Below are positions 40,043 to 49,411 of a DNA stretch of 64,000 bases, one piece after another (the stretch's first letter is position 1; each line of letters opens with the position of its first letter). The position numbers and the translations under genes are program-made. Location: contig JEMX01000061.1 of assembly GCA_000585055.1 (NCBI GenBank), forward strand, positions 8,234 through 72,233, given 5' to 3'. The notes below the pieces were generated by a model. That model did no database searches and was not told where the DNA came from. It saw only the letters and a list, made by a program, of their open reading frames with translations. Origin of the DNA: Candidatus Accumulibacter appositus. GTDB taxonomy: Bacteria; Pseudomonadota; Gammaproteobacteria; Burkholderiales; Rhodocyclaceae.

Positions 40043-40243
40043 TCACATCAGGCGTTCGCCCACCCAGCCAAATCGCTGCGAGGCGATGAGTAGTGCGAAG
40101 AGTGCGAAAGATAGGCCCACCCGTAGGGAGAGGGCCTTGACCGCACGGGTCTTGCCCTGGCCCTGGTCGCGATAGATGAATACCAGGGCGCTGCCAAGAC
40201 TGGCGATTATGGTGATCAGCATCAGTGCAACGATGATGTGCAT
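40043..40243 (-). CDS. Twin-transmembrane protein (DUF2909)
   Basis: 66 residues, two helices: MHIIVALMLITIIASLGSAL with a short loop FIYRDQGQGKTRAVKALSLR, then VGLSFALFALLIASQRFGWV. Matches DUF2909, small proteins that accompany cox operons in betaproteobacteria, always on the strand opposite SURF1 as here. Strong GGAGGAAAC ribosome site. Function unknown. Confidence 0.85.
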   Translation of the reverse strand: MHIIVALMLITIIASLGSALVFIYRDQGQGKTRAVKALSLRVGLSFALFALLIASQRFGWVGERLM

Positions 40244-40320
40244 CGAGTTTCCTCCAGAAAGCTCGCAGTCTACCGGACTAGCGACTTCATAGGACCCCGG
40301 CCGGGGCCAAGCGTTCTCCC

Positions 40321-41019
40321 ATGTCGATTTTCCCGTTCAAGCGTCGCGCTTTGCGCCTGCTGTTGCTGAGCCTGCTGGTAATTGCCTGCCTGGTGATGGC
40401 GCGCTTCCAGCTCTGGCGCGCCGAAACGCGCGGCGAGCGCTTCGATCGTGAACAGGCGGCGATGATTGCGACCCCCATCGCCTTGTCGGGGCAGCAGCGC
40501 CAGCGCGACGAGCTGGTCGATAGAGCGGCCACGGCGCGTGGTCACTGGTTGGCCGAGAAGACGCTGTTTCTGGACAACAAGATCTATCGGAGTCGGCCGG
40601 GCTATCATGTCCTCACTCCCTTGCGCTTGTCGGGCAGCGACGCCGTGGTGGTGGTCAATCGCGGCTGGATGGCGGCGCCACGTCTACGTTCGGATGTTCC
40701 GTCGGTGCCGACGCCGGCTGGCGAGATTGAAGTGGCCGGGGTCACTCGTGCCTTCGAAACGAGAATTTTCGAGTTGGAAGAAAGCGAGCCCGAAGGGCCT
40801 GTTTGGCAGCACCTGCGTGAAGCGGACTATCGTCAGCGCAGTGGCCTGGCGCCGCTGCCGGTGATCCTCCTGCAAACCAACGGCGAGGGGGACGGCCTGG
40901 CCCGTGACTGGGGCAGTGCCGACGATCCCCGCACTAAGCACTACGGCTACGCCGCAATGTGGCTGGTTTTCGCTCTCATGGCTGTAGCTTACGGCCTATT
41001 TGCATGGCAGAAGAAATGA
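40321..41019 (+). CDS. SURF1-family oxidase assembly protein
   Basis: 232 residues. N-terminal membrane helix (LRLLLLSLLVIACLVMARFQ) with the conserved QLWRAETRGER, a periplasmic domain (FLDNKIYRSRPGYHVLTPLR, VVVVNRGWMAAPRLRSDVPS, DPRTKHYGYAAMWLVFALMA) and a C-terminal helix ending in basic residues. SURF1 assists heme a insertion into subunit I. Last gene pair of the oxidase region; ATG with only a weak upstream site. Confidence 0.9.
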   Translation: MSIFPFKRRALRLLLLSLLVIACLVMARFQLWRAETRGERFDREQAAMIATPIALSGQQRQRDELVDRAATARGHWLAEKTLFLDNKIYRSRPGYHVLTPLRLSGSDAVVVVNRGWMAAPRLRSDVPSVPTPAGEIEVAGVTRAFETRIFELEESEPEGPVWQHLREADYRQRSGLAPLPVILLQTNGEGDGLARDWGSADDPRTKHYGYAAMWLVFALMAVAYGLFAWQKK

Positions 41020-41636
41020 GTACACCCCGACAGACGAGCGAGCCCGTCGACGAGCTTTCCGTTCCAATGACGCCCGGCATGCGCGCGGCGCAGCGCAAGG
41101 GCCGCTTGACCCTGCTGGCGATTGTTGCGGTATGCGTGTTACCGCTTCTCGCCGCCTTGTATTTTCGCTTTGTTTCGCCGCCCGAGGCAGCGGCGATGGT
41201 CGGTCAGCCGCTGGCCGAGCCGCTGCCGCTGCCTTTCGAAATGCTGCAGGGCTGGGACGGCGCAGTCCTCGAGCACCCCGAAGTCAGCGGCAAGTGGCTG
41301 GCGATTTTCGCGGCCCCTGGCGCCTGCGATGAGCGCTGCCAACACACGCTCTATCTGACCCGCCAGGCGCGCACGGCGCAGGGGCGCAATATGGCCCGCC
41401 TGGAACGTCTGTGGCTGATTACCGATGGCACGGCGCCAGCGGCAGCGCTGCTGGCCGCCCACCCGGACCTTTTGCTGGTCAAGGCCAGCGATGCGCAACT
41501 GCTGACGCTTCTCGGGGGCGCTGAAGGCCGCAAGATAAACCTCGTAGACCGCCGCGGTTTTCTCGTCTTCCGCTACCCGGGTGATGCTGACCCCAAGGGC
41601 TTCATCCGCGAACTCGGAAAACTGATCAAGTTCTGA
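41016..41636 (+). CDS. Membrane-anchored thioredoxin-like protein beside SURF1
   Basis: 206 residues; ATG overlaps the SURF1 stop by four bases (ATG 12 bases upstream is also possible). One membrane helix (LTLLAIVAVCVLPLLAALYF), then a thioredoxin-like periplasmic domain: SGKWLAIFAAPGACDERCQH with C-x3-C, LERLWLITDGTAPAAALLAA, and KINLVDRRGFLVFRYPGDAD, PKGFIRELGKL. The layout is that of SCO-type copper chaperones, but the CDERC pair lacks the usual C-x3-CP and the second His is not clear, so it may be a divergent relative. Regularly follows SURF1 in this group. Confidence 0.8.
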   Translation: MSTPRQTSEPVDELSVPMTPGMRAAQRKGRLTLLAIVAVCVLPLLAALYFRFVSPPEAAAMVGQPLAEPLPLPFEMLQGWDGAVLEHPEVSGKWLAIFAAPGACDERCQHTLYLTRQARTAQGRNMARLERLWLITDGTAPAAALLAAHPDLLLVKASDAQLLTLLGGAEGRKINLVDRRGFLVFRYPGDADPKGFIRELGKLIKF

Positions 41637-41673
41637 GTGCTGTTCCGACGCGCTAGGTATCCAGCGTCTTTGC

Positions 41674-42918
41674 TCAGCTCTCGCTTTTGCTTTGTTCCAG
41701 GCAACTGCGGTAGCGGCTGTCGACCCGCCGGGCGAACCACTCGGTGGTCAGCGGGCGGGTGATCTTGGGACTTTTCAGTGCGATGCTTGGGAGCACTTCT
41801 CTGGGCCATCTTTTGCTGCTGGCGGCATCGGCAAGCGCGAACAGCCGGCGATAGAGCGGCGACTGTTCGAAGGCAAAGCTTTTCTCGAGCCTAAGATCGT
41901 TCTCGATGTCGACCGCGCTCAGTTGCAGGCGCGGGCGCAAGGCGAGAAGCGCGCGCAGCGTATCGCTGGCTTGCGCGGTGGGTTTGCCGTTGTTGTAGCG
42001 CAAGAGGTCGCCGTCGAGTGCCAGTCGCTGGCCGCCAAGGCCGGCGACGGCGTCCTGGAAAGCGGCGTTACGGCTGCTGTAGCGGCCGGCGTTGAAGTCG
42101 GCGAAGCGGTAAATCATCTGGCTGTAGCTAGTCGGGTAGTCGAGCAGGATGGCAATCCCGAAATAGACGCCGCCGCGGCGACTGAACACCTCGTCGCGGA
42201 CGCTGCCCTGGCGCGGATAGGGGTAGCGGCGACTGCCGACCTGCTCTTCGGCAAAATCGACACTGACCTGCATCGGACCACCGGTGCGCACCGGGTTGTA
42301 GCCCGCAAAAAGGGTCTTGCCGCCGGGCAGCTCGGAAATCATGTCCTCGTAGAGCGTGTTCATCTGTTTCTCGGTCCGCAGGGCGTCGATGCGGGCCTTG
42401 TAGCTCCTCCCATCCGGGGAAATCTTGGCCAGAGCCAGGTCGAGAACCAGCTGCGGGATGGCGTATTTCTCGCGCCGCCGTTGGAGTTCCTTCCAGACGA
42501 TGCGTGCCAGGCCAGGAACCGATGGATCGGCCTGAAAGCTGGATTCCTGGGCAATGACCGAGGTCACCGCACAAAGGTTCTCGGGTGTCGGCAGAATGCG
42601 CAGCGCGGCGAACGCGGCAAAGATGTCGGCCGCCCAAGCAGGCCGATCGGCGATGTGCACGGGCAGCACGCGGCTGACCAGCGCACGGCCTTCGCGTTGG
42701 TCTGGGTAAGGTGGAGGCTGTGGCGGCGTCGGCGTTGGCGTCGGCCGCAGCCGGCGTGCGGTGGTCGCCGGCTCCGCTGATTCTGCTGATTGCGCTGCGC
42801 GAGGCAGGGGAGCCGGCCGCGATTCGTAGCCGCCGTCAGTGGCGCAGCCGCCGAGGGTGGCCGCGAGCAAGAAAAGGGGAGCCGGCCTTCGCCAAGCGCT
42901 CGAAGTGCCGCCTTTCAT
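41674..42918 (-). CDS. DUF1615 lipoprotein
   Basis: 414 residues. Lipoprotein signal (APLFLLAATLGGC lipobox), a Pro/Thr-rich linker (RLRPTPTPTPPQPPPYPDQR) and the DUF1615 domain: NLCAVTSVIAQESSFQADPS, VPGLARIVWKELQRRREKYA, YNPVRTGGPMQVSVDFAEEQ, GVYFGIAILLDYPTSYSQMI and FNAGRYSSRNAAFQDAVAGL. The ES-SF motif after a helix and the NxGxY...A motif resemble lysozyme-fold lytic transglycosylases, consistent with a cell-wall role (inference). It starts one base after the gamma-glutamyltransferase gene ends. Confidence 0.85.
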   Translation of the reverse strand: MKGGTSSAWRRPAPLFLLAATLGGCATDGGYESRPAPLPRAAQSAESAEPATTARRLRPTPTPTPPQPPPYPDQREGRALVSRVLPVHIADRPAWAADIFAAFAALRILPTPENLCAVTSVIAQESSFQADPSVPGLARIVWKELQRRREKYAIPQLVLDLALAKISPDGRSYKARIDALRTEKQMNTLYEDMISELPGGKTLFAGYNPVRTGGPMQVSVDFAEEQVGSRRYPYPRQGSVRDEVFSRRGGVYFGIAILLDYPTSYSQMIYRFADFNAGRYSSRNAAFQDAVAGLGGQRLALDGDLLRYNNGKPTAQASDTLRALLALRPRLQLSAVDIENDLRLEKSFAFEQSPLYRRLFALADAASSKRWPREVLPSIALKSPKITRPLTTEWFARRVDSRYRSCLEQSKSES

Positions 42919-42919
42919 C

Positions 42920-44719
42920 CTACTCGCCCATCACCCGGCCCTCACGGCGCGGATCCGCACCGCCAAGGTAGCCGCCCTGGCGTTTCTGTATTGCCTGCAG
43001 GCCGCTGCTCAAACCGATCTCCCTGACCGTATGGCCTCTGGCGTGAAGGGCGTCGACGAAGCCCGGTGGGAAGCGTTGCTCCTCGATCAGCGTCGGGCCG
43101 TTCAGTGAGCCGAAGTTGGGCAGGTTGATCGCCTCCTGCGGCGTCAGTCCCCAATTAAGCGTCCCGTAGAGCAGCTTGGCTGTGTAGTGGATGATCATGG
43201 CCCCGCCAGGGGAGCCGCCGCTCATCAGCAATTCGCCGCTTTCGTTGTCGAAAACCAGCGTCGGGCTCATCGACGAGCGCGGCCGCTTGCCGGGCTCGAC
43301 GCGGTTGGCGATCGGCGTACCACTGCTGTCGCTCGGCAAGAAGGAAAAATCGGTGAGTTCGTTGTTCAGCAGGAAGCCACGCACCATCTGGCGGGCGCCA
43401 AAGGCGTCCTCGATGCTGCTGGTCATGGCCACGGCGTTGCCGTCGGCGTCCACCACGCTGATGTGCGAGGTGCCGTACTCGAGCTGTTCCGGCATTGGCG
43501 CAAGACTGGCACTCAGTGGTGCTGGCGAGCCCGCCTTGGCGACTTTCATGCTCTGCGGCCCGATCAGGCGCGCCCTTTCCGCCAAGTAGTCTGGCCTGAT
43601 CAGCGAATCCCAGCTGCCCGCAGGTGCGGCGACGAAGTCCGGGTCCGCAATATACTTGGCGCGATCAGCGAAGGCCAGGCGCGAGGCTTCGGTGTAGTAG
43701 TGCATCCAGAGCGGATCTTCGAAGCCCAGGAAGGGCGCGCGCGTGCGGTCGAGAATCCCCAGGATCTGGACGATGGTGATCTCACCGGAACTTGGCGGCG
43801 GGAAGCCGCAGATGCGGTAACTGCGCGGCGGCAGTACCGCTCGCGGTTCGTAGGTCGCACACAGCGGCTTCCGCCGCTTCGCCTGGTAGCCCGCCATGTC
43901 GGCCAGGCTCAGCTGGCCAGGGTTATCGGGATGATTGCGTACCCGCTCGACTACCGCCTGCGCGACCTCACCTTCGTAGAACGCTTTCGAGCCCTCGCCG
44001 GCGATGCGCCGCAAGACGGCCGCCAGTTCGTTATTGCGCAGGATCGTTCCCACCGCGTGCGGTTGGCCGTCACGCTCGTAGAAATACGGGCCAGCTTTGG
44101 GATCCTTGCGCAGGTCGCGCTCGGTCTTGAGCAGCGTGTACAGGCGCAGGCCGAGCGGGAAGCCCTCCTCGGCGAGCGTGATCGCCGGTGCAAAAAGACG
44201 CGACCAAGGAAGGCGGCCGTACTCGGCGTGGGCCATTTCAAGCATCCGCACGGTGCCCGGTACGCCGACCGCACGGCCGCCAACCAGCGCCTCGCGAAAA
44301 GCCATAGGCTTGCCGTCGGCCTTCATGAACAGCCTCTCGCTGACCCCTGCCGGCGCCGTCTCGCGCCCGTCGAAGGCAACGATCTCACGACCATCGTAGT
44401 GCATCAAAAAAGCACCGCCACCGATGCCGCTCGACTGCGGTTCGACCAGGGTCAGCACCAATTGCGCGGCAATCGCTGCATCGACCGCCGAGCCGCCCGC
44501 CTGCAGGATTTCCAGCCCGGCGTTGCTGGCCATGGGGTGTGCCGTAGCAACCGCGAAGCGTTGGCCGCTCCAGCCAGTTTGCACGCTTGGCCCTGAGGTG
44601 CCCTCCGGCTGATACAGGCCGGCAGCAGAGGCGCCACTCGCTAGGGGCGTGGACGGTGCGTGCGAGCAAGCGGCCGCGAGCGAGGCTGAGACGAGCAGAG
44701 TGACGTAGGCGAGTTTCAT
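42920..44719 (-). CDS. ggt: Gamma-glutamyltransferase (periplasmic)
   Basis: 599-residue precursor of a self-cleaving Ntn hydrolase that removes the gamma-glutamyl group of glutathione and related peptides. N-terminal LAYVTLLVSASLAAAC looks like a lipoprotein signal. Conserved: ATAHPMASNAGLEILQAGGS, AVDAAIAAQLVLTLVEPQSS, GIGGGAFLMHYDG; the small subunit begins at the nucleophile Thr in YGTSHISVVDADGNAVAMTS (usual form TTHYSV, here TSHISV), followed by FLLNNELTDFS and GSPGGAMIIHY. ATG start chosen because it opens the signal; an earlier in-frame ATG at 44749 is possible. Confidence 0.92.
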   Translation of the reverse strand: MKLAYVTLLVSASLAAACSHAPSTPLASGASAAGLYQPEGTSGPSVQTGWSGQRFAVATAHPMASNAGLEILQAGGSAVDAAIAAQLVLTLVEPQSSGIGGGAFLMHYDGREIVAFDGRETAPAGVSERLFMKADGKPMAFREALVGGRAVGVPGTVRMLEMAHAEYGRLPWSRLFAPAITLAEEGFPLGLRLYTLLKTERDLRKDPKAGPYFYERDGQPHAVGTILRNNELAAVLRRIAGEGSKAFYEGEVAQAVVERVRNHPDNPGQLSLADMAGYQAKRRKPLCATYEPRAVLPPRSYRICGFPPPSSGEITIVQILGILDRTRAPFLGFEDPLWMHYYTEASRLAFADRAKYIADPDFVAAPAGSWDSLIRPDYLAERARLIGPQSMKVAKAGSPAPLSASLAPMPEQLEYGTSHISVVDADGNAVAMTSSIEDAFGARQMVRGFLLNNELTDFSFLPSDSSGTPIANRVEPGKRPRSSMSPTLVFDNESGELLMSGGSPGGAMIIHYTAKLLYGTLNWGLTPQEAINLPNFGSLNGPTLIEEQRFPPGFVDALHARGHTVREIGLSSGLQAIQKRQGGYLGGADPRREGRVMGE

Positions 44720-44856
44720 GGCGGCAGAGTCGGTGGACAGATCAGCGCTTTGTCTCATTGAAGGCGGGCAAACGTCAAGGGGGAGAGCCGCTTGATGTCC
44801 GTGCATCCGCGATGTGTCGCTTGTTTTGGTATCTATATCAGTATATGCTTATACAC

Positions 44857-45888
44857 ATGATGACCAGTCCTGGAATACGACCCTCCTGGTGGCGCGCGCT
44901 GCTGGCCAGCGTCACTGCCGCCGCCTCCCTTGCCGTGCACGCACAGGCCTTGCCGACGATCGTCGTCGAGCCGCATCCCGTCGAACTGAGCTTGCCTGCC
45001 GAGGCCTTGGTCGAGGCGGTCAATCAGGCGACGCTGGCGGCGCAGGTCTCCGGGCGCGTCGTCGAAGTACGGGTCGATGCCGGGCAGGCGGTGCGCAAGG
45101 GCGATCTGCTGATGAAGATCGACGCCCGTGAGGCCAACGAGGCTGCCGCTGCGGCTGCGGCGATATATGGCAACGCGCGCGCGCACTACCAGCGCACCCT
45201 GGGCCTGCGTCAGCAAGGCTTTGTCAGCCAGGCGGCGGTGGACAAGGCGAAAGCCGATTTCGACGCCGCACAGGCGGCGCGTGGGCAAACCTCGGTGAGC
45301 GTAGAACATGCGACAGTGTACGCGCCGATCTCAGGGATAGTTGCCGCGCGCCTGACCGAACTCGGCGAGATGGCGGTGCCTGGAAGGCCGCTGCTAACCA
45401 TTCACGATCCGAAGGGCCTGCGGGTCACGGCCAGCATTTCGCAGTATCGCCTGCCGCAGATGCGCGGGGTAAGAAAGGCGCGTGTCGAATTTCCCGAGCT
45501 TGGCAAGTGGGTGGAGGCCAGCAGCGTCACCGTGCTGCCGACCGCCGACGCGGCGACGCATGTCTCGCCGGTTCGTGTTGGCCTGCCCGCCACGGGTGCC
45601 GACCTCGCCGATGTCGTACCCGGAATGCATGCGCGGGTGCATTTCGTTATCGGTCAGGCGACCAAGCTCACCGTGCCGCAGGCGTCCGTGGTCAGGCGTG
45701 GCGCGGTGGCTGCCGTCTATGTCCAGAACCCCGACGGCCTGCTGTCCTTGCGCCAGTTGCGCCTTGGTGAGAGCGTCGGCGCCGGCGAGATCGAAGTGCT
45801 TGCCGGGCTGCGCTCTGGCGAGCGTGTCGTCCTCGACCCGGTCAAGGCGGCGATTGCCCTGAAGTCGTCGAAACGGGCGGGTGAGTAA
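44857..45888 (+). CDS. RND efflux periplasmic adaptor subunit
   Basis: About 343 residues. Signal peptide (ALLASVTAAASLAVHAQA), lipoyl half NQATLAAQVSGRVVEVRVDA, GQAVRKGDLLMKIDAREANE, alpha hairpin (ARAHYQRTLGLRQQGFVSQA), second half VYAPISGIVAARLTELGEMA, barrel and membrane-proximal domains. Works with the RND pump that follows, whose start overlaps this stop by eight bases. Start is uncertain: ATGs at 44845, 44857 and 44860 are all in frame and none has a ribosome site; TTGTTT-N17-TATGCT would place transcription start at about 44856, i.e. a nearly leaderless message. Confidence 0.85.
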   Translation: MMTSPGIRPSWWRALLASVTAAASLAVHAQALPTIVVEPHPVELSLPAEALVEAVNQATLAAQVSGRVVEVRVDAGQAVRKGDLLMKIDAREANEAAAAAAAIYGNARAHYQRTLGLRQQGFVSQAAVDKAKADFDAAQAARGQTSVSVEHATVYAPISGIVAARLTELGEMAVPGRPLLTIHDPKGLRVTASISQYRLPQMRGVRKARVEFPELGKWVEASSVTVLPTADAATHVSPVRVGLPATGADLADVVPGMHARVHFVIGQATKLTVPQASVVRRGAVAAVYVQNPDGLLSLRQLRLGESVGAGEIEVLAGLRSGERVVLDPVKAAIALKSSKRAGE

Positions 45889-48800
45889 GACAATGGGTGT
45901 TTCAGGCCGCATCGCGCGTTTCTTTGCCAGCTCGCAAATGACTCCCTTGCTGGCGCTGGTCGCGCTGTTGATGGGAATTTTCGCCACCCTGGTGACGCCG
46001 CGCGAGGAAGAACCGCAGATCGACGTCACCATGGCCGACGTGTTCATCGCCTTTCCCGGTGCATCGGTGCAGGACGTCGAGAATCTGGTGGCGACGCCGG
46101 CCGAACAGGTCTTGTCGCGCATGTCGGGCGTCGAGCACGTGTACTCCGTGTCACAAGCAGGGATGGCCGTGGTCACCGTGCAGTTCGAAGTCGGCGTCAA
46201 GTACAATGATGCCGTCGTGCGCCTCTACGACACCGTGCATTCCAACCGCGACTGGCTGCCGCCAAATCTCGGAGTCCTCGATCCGGTGGTCAAGCCGCGT
46301 GGTATCGACGACGTGCCGATCGTTTCGCTGACCTTCTGGACCACCGACCCCGAGCGTTCGGCTTTCGACCTGCAACAGGTGGCGCGCGCTGCCGAAGTCG
46401 ACTTCAAGCGGGTCAAGGGAACGCGTGACGTGTCTACCCTTGGCGGTCCCGATCATGTGCTGCGTGTGGCGATGGACAGCGAGCGCATGAACGCCTTCTC
46501 GGTCACCCCGCAGGATATTGCCGCCACGCTGCGTCTCGGTAACGCGCGGCAGTCTTCGGGCACGCTGGTTTCCGGCAACCGCGAAGTCCTGGTCGAGACC
46601 GGTAGCTATATTGAATCGGCCGCCGACGTCCGGCAACTGGTCGTCGCCGTGCGCGGCAGTGCCGGCGAGCGCAAGCCGGTTTTCATAGGCGACGTTGCCC
46701 GCGTCGAGGAAGGTCCCGATCAGCCGCGTCAGTACGTCTGGTTCGGAAATCGCGATGGCGAGTTCCCGGCGGTCACCGTACAGGTGTCGAAAAAACCGGG
46801 GGTCAATGCCGCTGACGTCGCCAGCGCCGTCATCGCTCGCGCCGAGTCGCTGAAGGGGACGCTGATCCCGGCCGGCGTCGAAGTCACGACGACGCGCAAT
46901 TACGGCCAGACGGCAACCGACAAGGCAGAGAAACTGATCGGCAAGCTGGTCTTCGCCACCGCTTTCGTGGTCCTGCTGGTCTTCTTTGCGCTGGGCAGAC
47001 GGGAGGCACTGATCGTCGGCGTGGCGGTCAGCCTGACCCTGGCGGCGACGCTGTTTGCTTCCTGGGCCTGGGGCTTCACGCTCAACCGGGTGTCGCTGTT
47101 CGCGCTGATCTTCTCGATCGGTATCCTGGTCGACGACGCCATCGTGGTCGTCGAGAACATCCACCGCTGGCAGGCGCTGCAGCCCGGAAAGCCGCTACTC
47201 GAAATCATCCCGCTGGCGGTCGATGAAGTCGGCGGCCCGACGATTCTGGCCACTTTCACGGTTATCGCCGCTCTCTTGCCGATGGCTTTCGTGACTGGCC
47301 TGATGGGGCCGTACATGAGCCCGATCCCGATCAATTCGTCGCTCGGAATGTTCATTTCGCTGGCTGTTGCCTTTGTGGTCACGCCGTGGCTGGCGGCCCG
47401 CTTGCTGCTTAAGACTGCGCACACGGTCGCTGGCGACGCAGCGCGTGGGACGAGCGAGTCGCCGCGCCAAGGCCGACTCGAACGCCTGTTTCGGCGTCTG
47501 CTGACACCGTTCCTGGATGCGCAGAAAGGAGGCGTCGCACGGCGCTGGCTGTGGCTGGCGATCATGCTCTTGATCGCAGCTTCACTGGCCCTGGCGGCGG
47601 TGCAGCTGGTGGTACTGAAGATGTTGCCCTTCGACAACAAGAGCGAATTCCAGGTGGTGCTCGACATGCCGGTCGGCACGCCGCTCGAGGAAACCGCGCG
47701 CGTCCTGCACGAGCTCGGCGCCGAAATCGGCAAGGTGCCGGAAGTAAGCAACTATCAGGCCTACGCGGGCACCGCCAGCCCGATCAACTTCAACGGGCTG
47801 GTCCGCCAGTACTACCTGCGCGCCGCACCCGAACTAGGCGATCTGCAGGTCAATCTGGTCGACCACCAGCAGCGTTCACGCAAGAGCCACGAGATCGCCA
47901 TTTCGGTTCGCGACGCGATCGAAGCGATCGGCAAGCGTGCCGGTGGCAACGCCAAGGTGGTCGAAGTGCCGCCGGGGCCGCCGGTCCTGTCGCCGATCGT
48001 CGCCGAGGTCTATGGGCCCGATTACCGCGGGCAGAGAGCGGTGGCCAAGGAGGTGCGCAAGCTTCTCGAAGCGACGCCGGATCTGGTGGCGATCGACGAT
48101 TCGGTCAACGCCGGTGGCCAGCGCAGCGTCCTGCACGTTCTTCAGAACAAGGCGGCGCTGCTCGGCGTCGCGCAAAGCGACATCGTCGATGTGCTGCGCA
48201 TGGGGTTGGCCGGCGAAGACGTCACCCCGGTGCATAACACCGGTTCGAAATACGAAATCCCCGTGCGTCTGAGCTTGCCGGCCGAGCAGCAGAGCACGCT
48301 CGACGCGCTGCTCAAGCTGCGCGTGCGCGCAGGCGATGGGCAGCTGGTGCCGGTTTCCGAGCTCGTCGAAGTGCGCGAGCTCGGCCGCGAGCAGGCGATC
48401 TACCACAAGAATCTCCTGCCCGTGGTGTATGTCGTCGCCGACATGGGCGGCAAGCTCGATTCGCCGCTCTATGGCATGTTCGCCGCGCGCAGCGAGATCG
48501 CCGGACGCGCGCTGGACGGCGTCAAGCACGCTGCGGGCACGCTCGAGGAGTGGTTCATCAAGCAGCCGACCGCGCCGGACGCCTCGTACAGCCTCAAATG
48601 GGACGGCGAATGGCAGGTGACCTACGAGACCTTCCGCGACATGGGCATCGCCTACGGCGTCGGGCTGATCCTGATCTACCTGCTGGTCGTCGCGCACTTC
48701 AAGAGCTATCTGGTGCCGCTGATCATCATGGCGCCGATCCCCCTGACCATCATCGGCGTGATGCCGGGGCATGCCCTGCTCGGCAGCCAATACACCGCGA

Positions 48801-49117
48801 CGTCGATGATCGGCATGATTGCCCTGGCCGGGATCATCGTGCGCAACTCGATCCTGTTGGTGGACTTCATTCGTCAGCAAGTCGCCGAGGGCATGGAGCT
48901 GCGCGAAGCCATCGTCCAGTCCGCTTCGGTGCGCGCCAAACCGATCGCGCTGACCGGGCTGGCGGCGATGCTCGGCGCGATGTTCATCCTCGACGACCCG
49001 ATCTTCAACGGGCTGGCGATCAGCCTGATCTTTGGAATTTTCGTCTCCACCCTGCTTACCCTGGTGGTGATCCCGGTGTTGTACTACGCAGCCTTCAGAA
49101 AGGAGAATCAGGCATGA
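45881..49117 (+). CDS. RND efflux transporter permease
   Basis: 1078-residue inner-membrane proton-driven pump of the AcrB superfamily. N-terminal helix (MTPLLALVALLMGIFATLVT), PREEEPQIDVTMADVFIAFP, first porter domain, helix block with FALIFSIGILVDDAIVVVEN (the Asp pair of the proton relay), second helix start WLWLAIMLLIAASLALAAVQ, and the C-terminal block GMIALAGIIVRNSILLVDFI. The sequence style (PREEEPQIDV, NFNGLVRQYYLR) marks the branch found with small MdtA-like adaptors in betaproteobacteria; a metal or general drug substrate cannot be decided. GTG start overlaps the adaptor gene. Confidence 0.94.
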   Translation: MSKTMGVSGRIARFFASSQMTPLLALVALLMGIFATLVTPREEEPQIDVTMADVFIAFPGASVQDVENLVATPAEQVLSRMSGVEHVYSVSQAGMAVVTVQFEVGVKYNDAVVRLYDTVHSNRDWLPPNLGVLDPVVKPRGIDDVPIVSLTFWTTDPERSAFDLQQVARAAEVDFKRVKGTRDVSTLGGPDHVLRVAMDSERMNAFSVTPQDIAATLRLGNARQSSGTLVSGNREVLVETGSYIESAADVRQLVVAVRGSAGERKPVFIGDVARVEEGPDQPRQYVWFGNRDGEFPAVTVQVSKKPGVNAADVASAVIARAESLKGTLIPAGVEVTTTRNYGQTATDKAEKLIGKLVFATAFVVLLVFFALGRREALIVGVAVSLTLAATLFASWAWGFTLNRVSLFALIFSIGILVDDAIVVVENIHRWQALQPGKPLLEIIPLAVDEVGGPTILATFTVIAALLPMAFVTGLMGPYMSPIPINSSLGMFISLAVAFVVTPWLAARLLLKTAHTVAGDAARGTSESPRQGRLERLFRRLLTPFLDAQKGGVARRWLWLAIMLLIAASLALAAVQLVVLKMLPFDNKSEFQVVLDMPVGTPLEETARVLHELGAEIGKVPEVSNYQAYAGTASPINFNGLVRQYYLRAAPELGDLQVNLVDHQQRSRKSHEIAISVRDAIEAIGKRAGGNAKVVEVPPGPPVLSPIVAEVYGPDYRGQRAVAKEVRKLLEATPDLVAIDDSVNAGGQRSVLHVLQNKAALLGVAQSDIVDVLRMGLAGEDVTPVHNTGSKYEIPVRLSLPAEQQSTLDALLKLRVRAGDGQLVPVSELVEVRELGREQAIYHKNLLPVVYVVADMGGKLDSPLYGMFAARSEIAGRALDGVKHAAGTLEEWFIKQPTAPDASYSLKWDGEWQVTYETFRDMGIAYGVGLILIYLLVVAHFKSYLVPLIIMAPIPLTIIGVMPGHALLGSQYTATSMIGMIALAGIIVRNSILLVDFIRQQVAEGMELREAIVQSASVRAKPIALTGLAAMLGAMFILDDPIFNGLAISLIFGIFVSTLLTLVVIPVLYYAAFRKENQA

Positions 49118-49341
49118 CCACCGATCGCGCCGTGCGCATCATGGCCGGCAGCTTCGTCCTCATCTCGCTCGCCCTGGGCGTGGAAGCCAGCCCGCTTTTC
49201 GTGTCCAGCCATTTCCTATGGCTGACGGCCTTCGTCGGCGCCAACCTGCTGCAGAGTGGCTTCACCCGCTTTTGCCCGGCCGAGAGCATTATGGTCAAGC
49301 TCGGCATGAAGCGGCTCGACGAAGCGTCCTGCGGTCGCTAA
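49114..49341 (+). CDS. DUF2892 (YgaP-type) small membrane protein
   Basis: 75 residues: TTDRAVRIMAGSFVLISLAL, GVEASPLFVSSHFLWLTAFV, GANLLQSGFTRFCPAESIMV. The two helices and the closing GF-T-x-F-CP motif are the membrane part of YgaP rhodaneses, present here without a rhodanese domain (DUF2892). ATG overlaps the RND gene stop by four bases and AAGGAG lies a few bases upstream, so it is part of the efflux operon. Confidence 0.88.
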   Translation: MTTDRAVRIMAGSFVLISLALGVEASPLFVSSHFLWLTAFVGANLLQSGFTRFCPAESIMVKLGMKRLDEASCGR

Positions 49342-49411
49342 AGGACGGCAAATCGCCAGCGGGCGCTATGAGCAGTGCTCCATCGCGCCCGGCGAGACCT
49401 CCCGCTGCGCG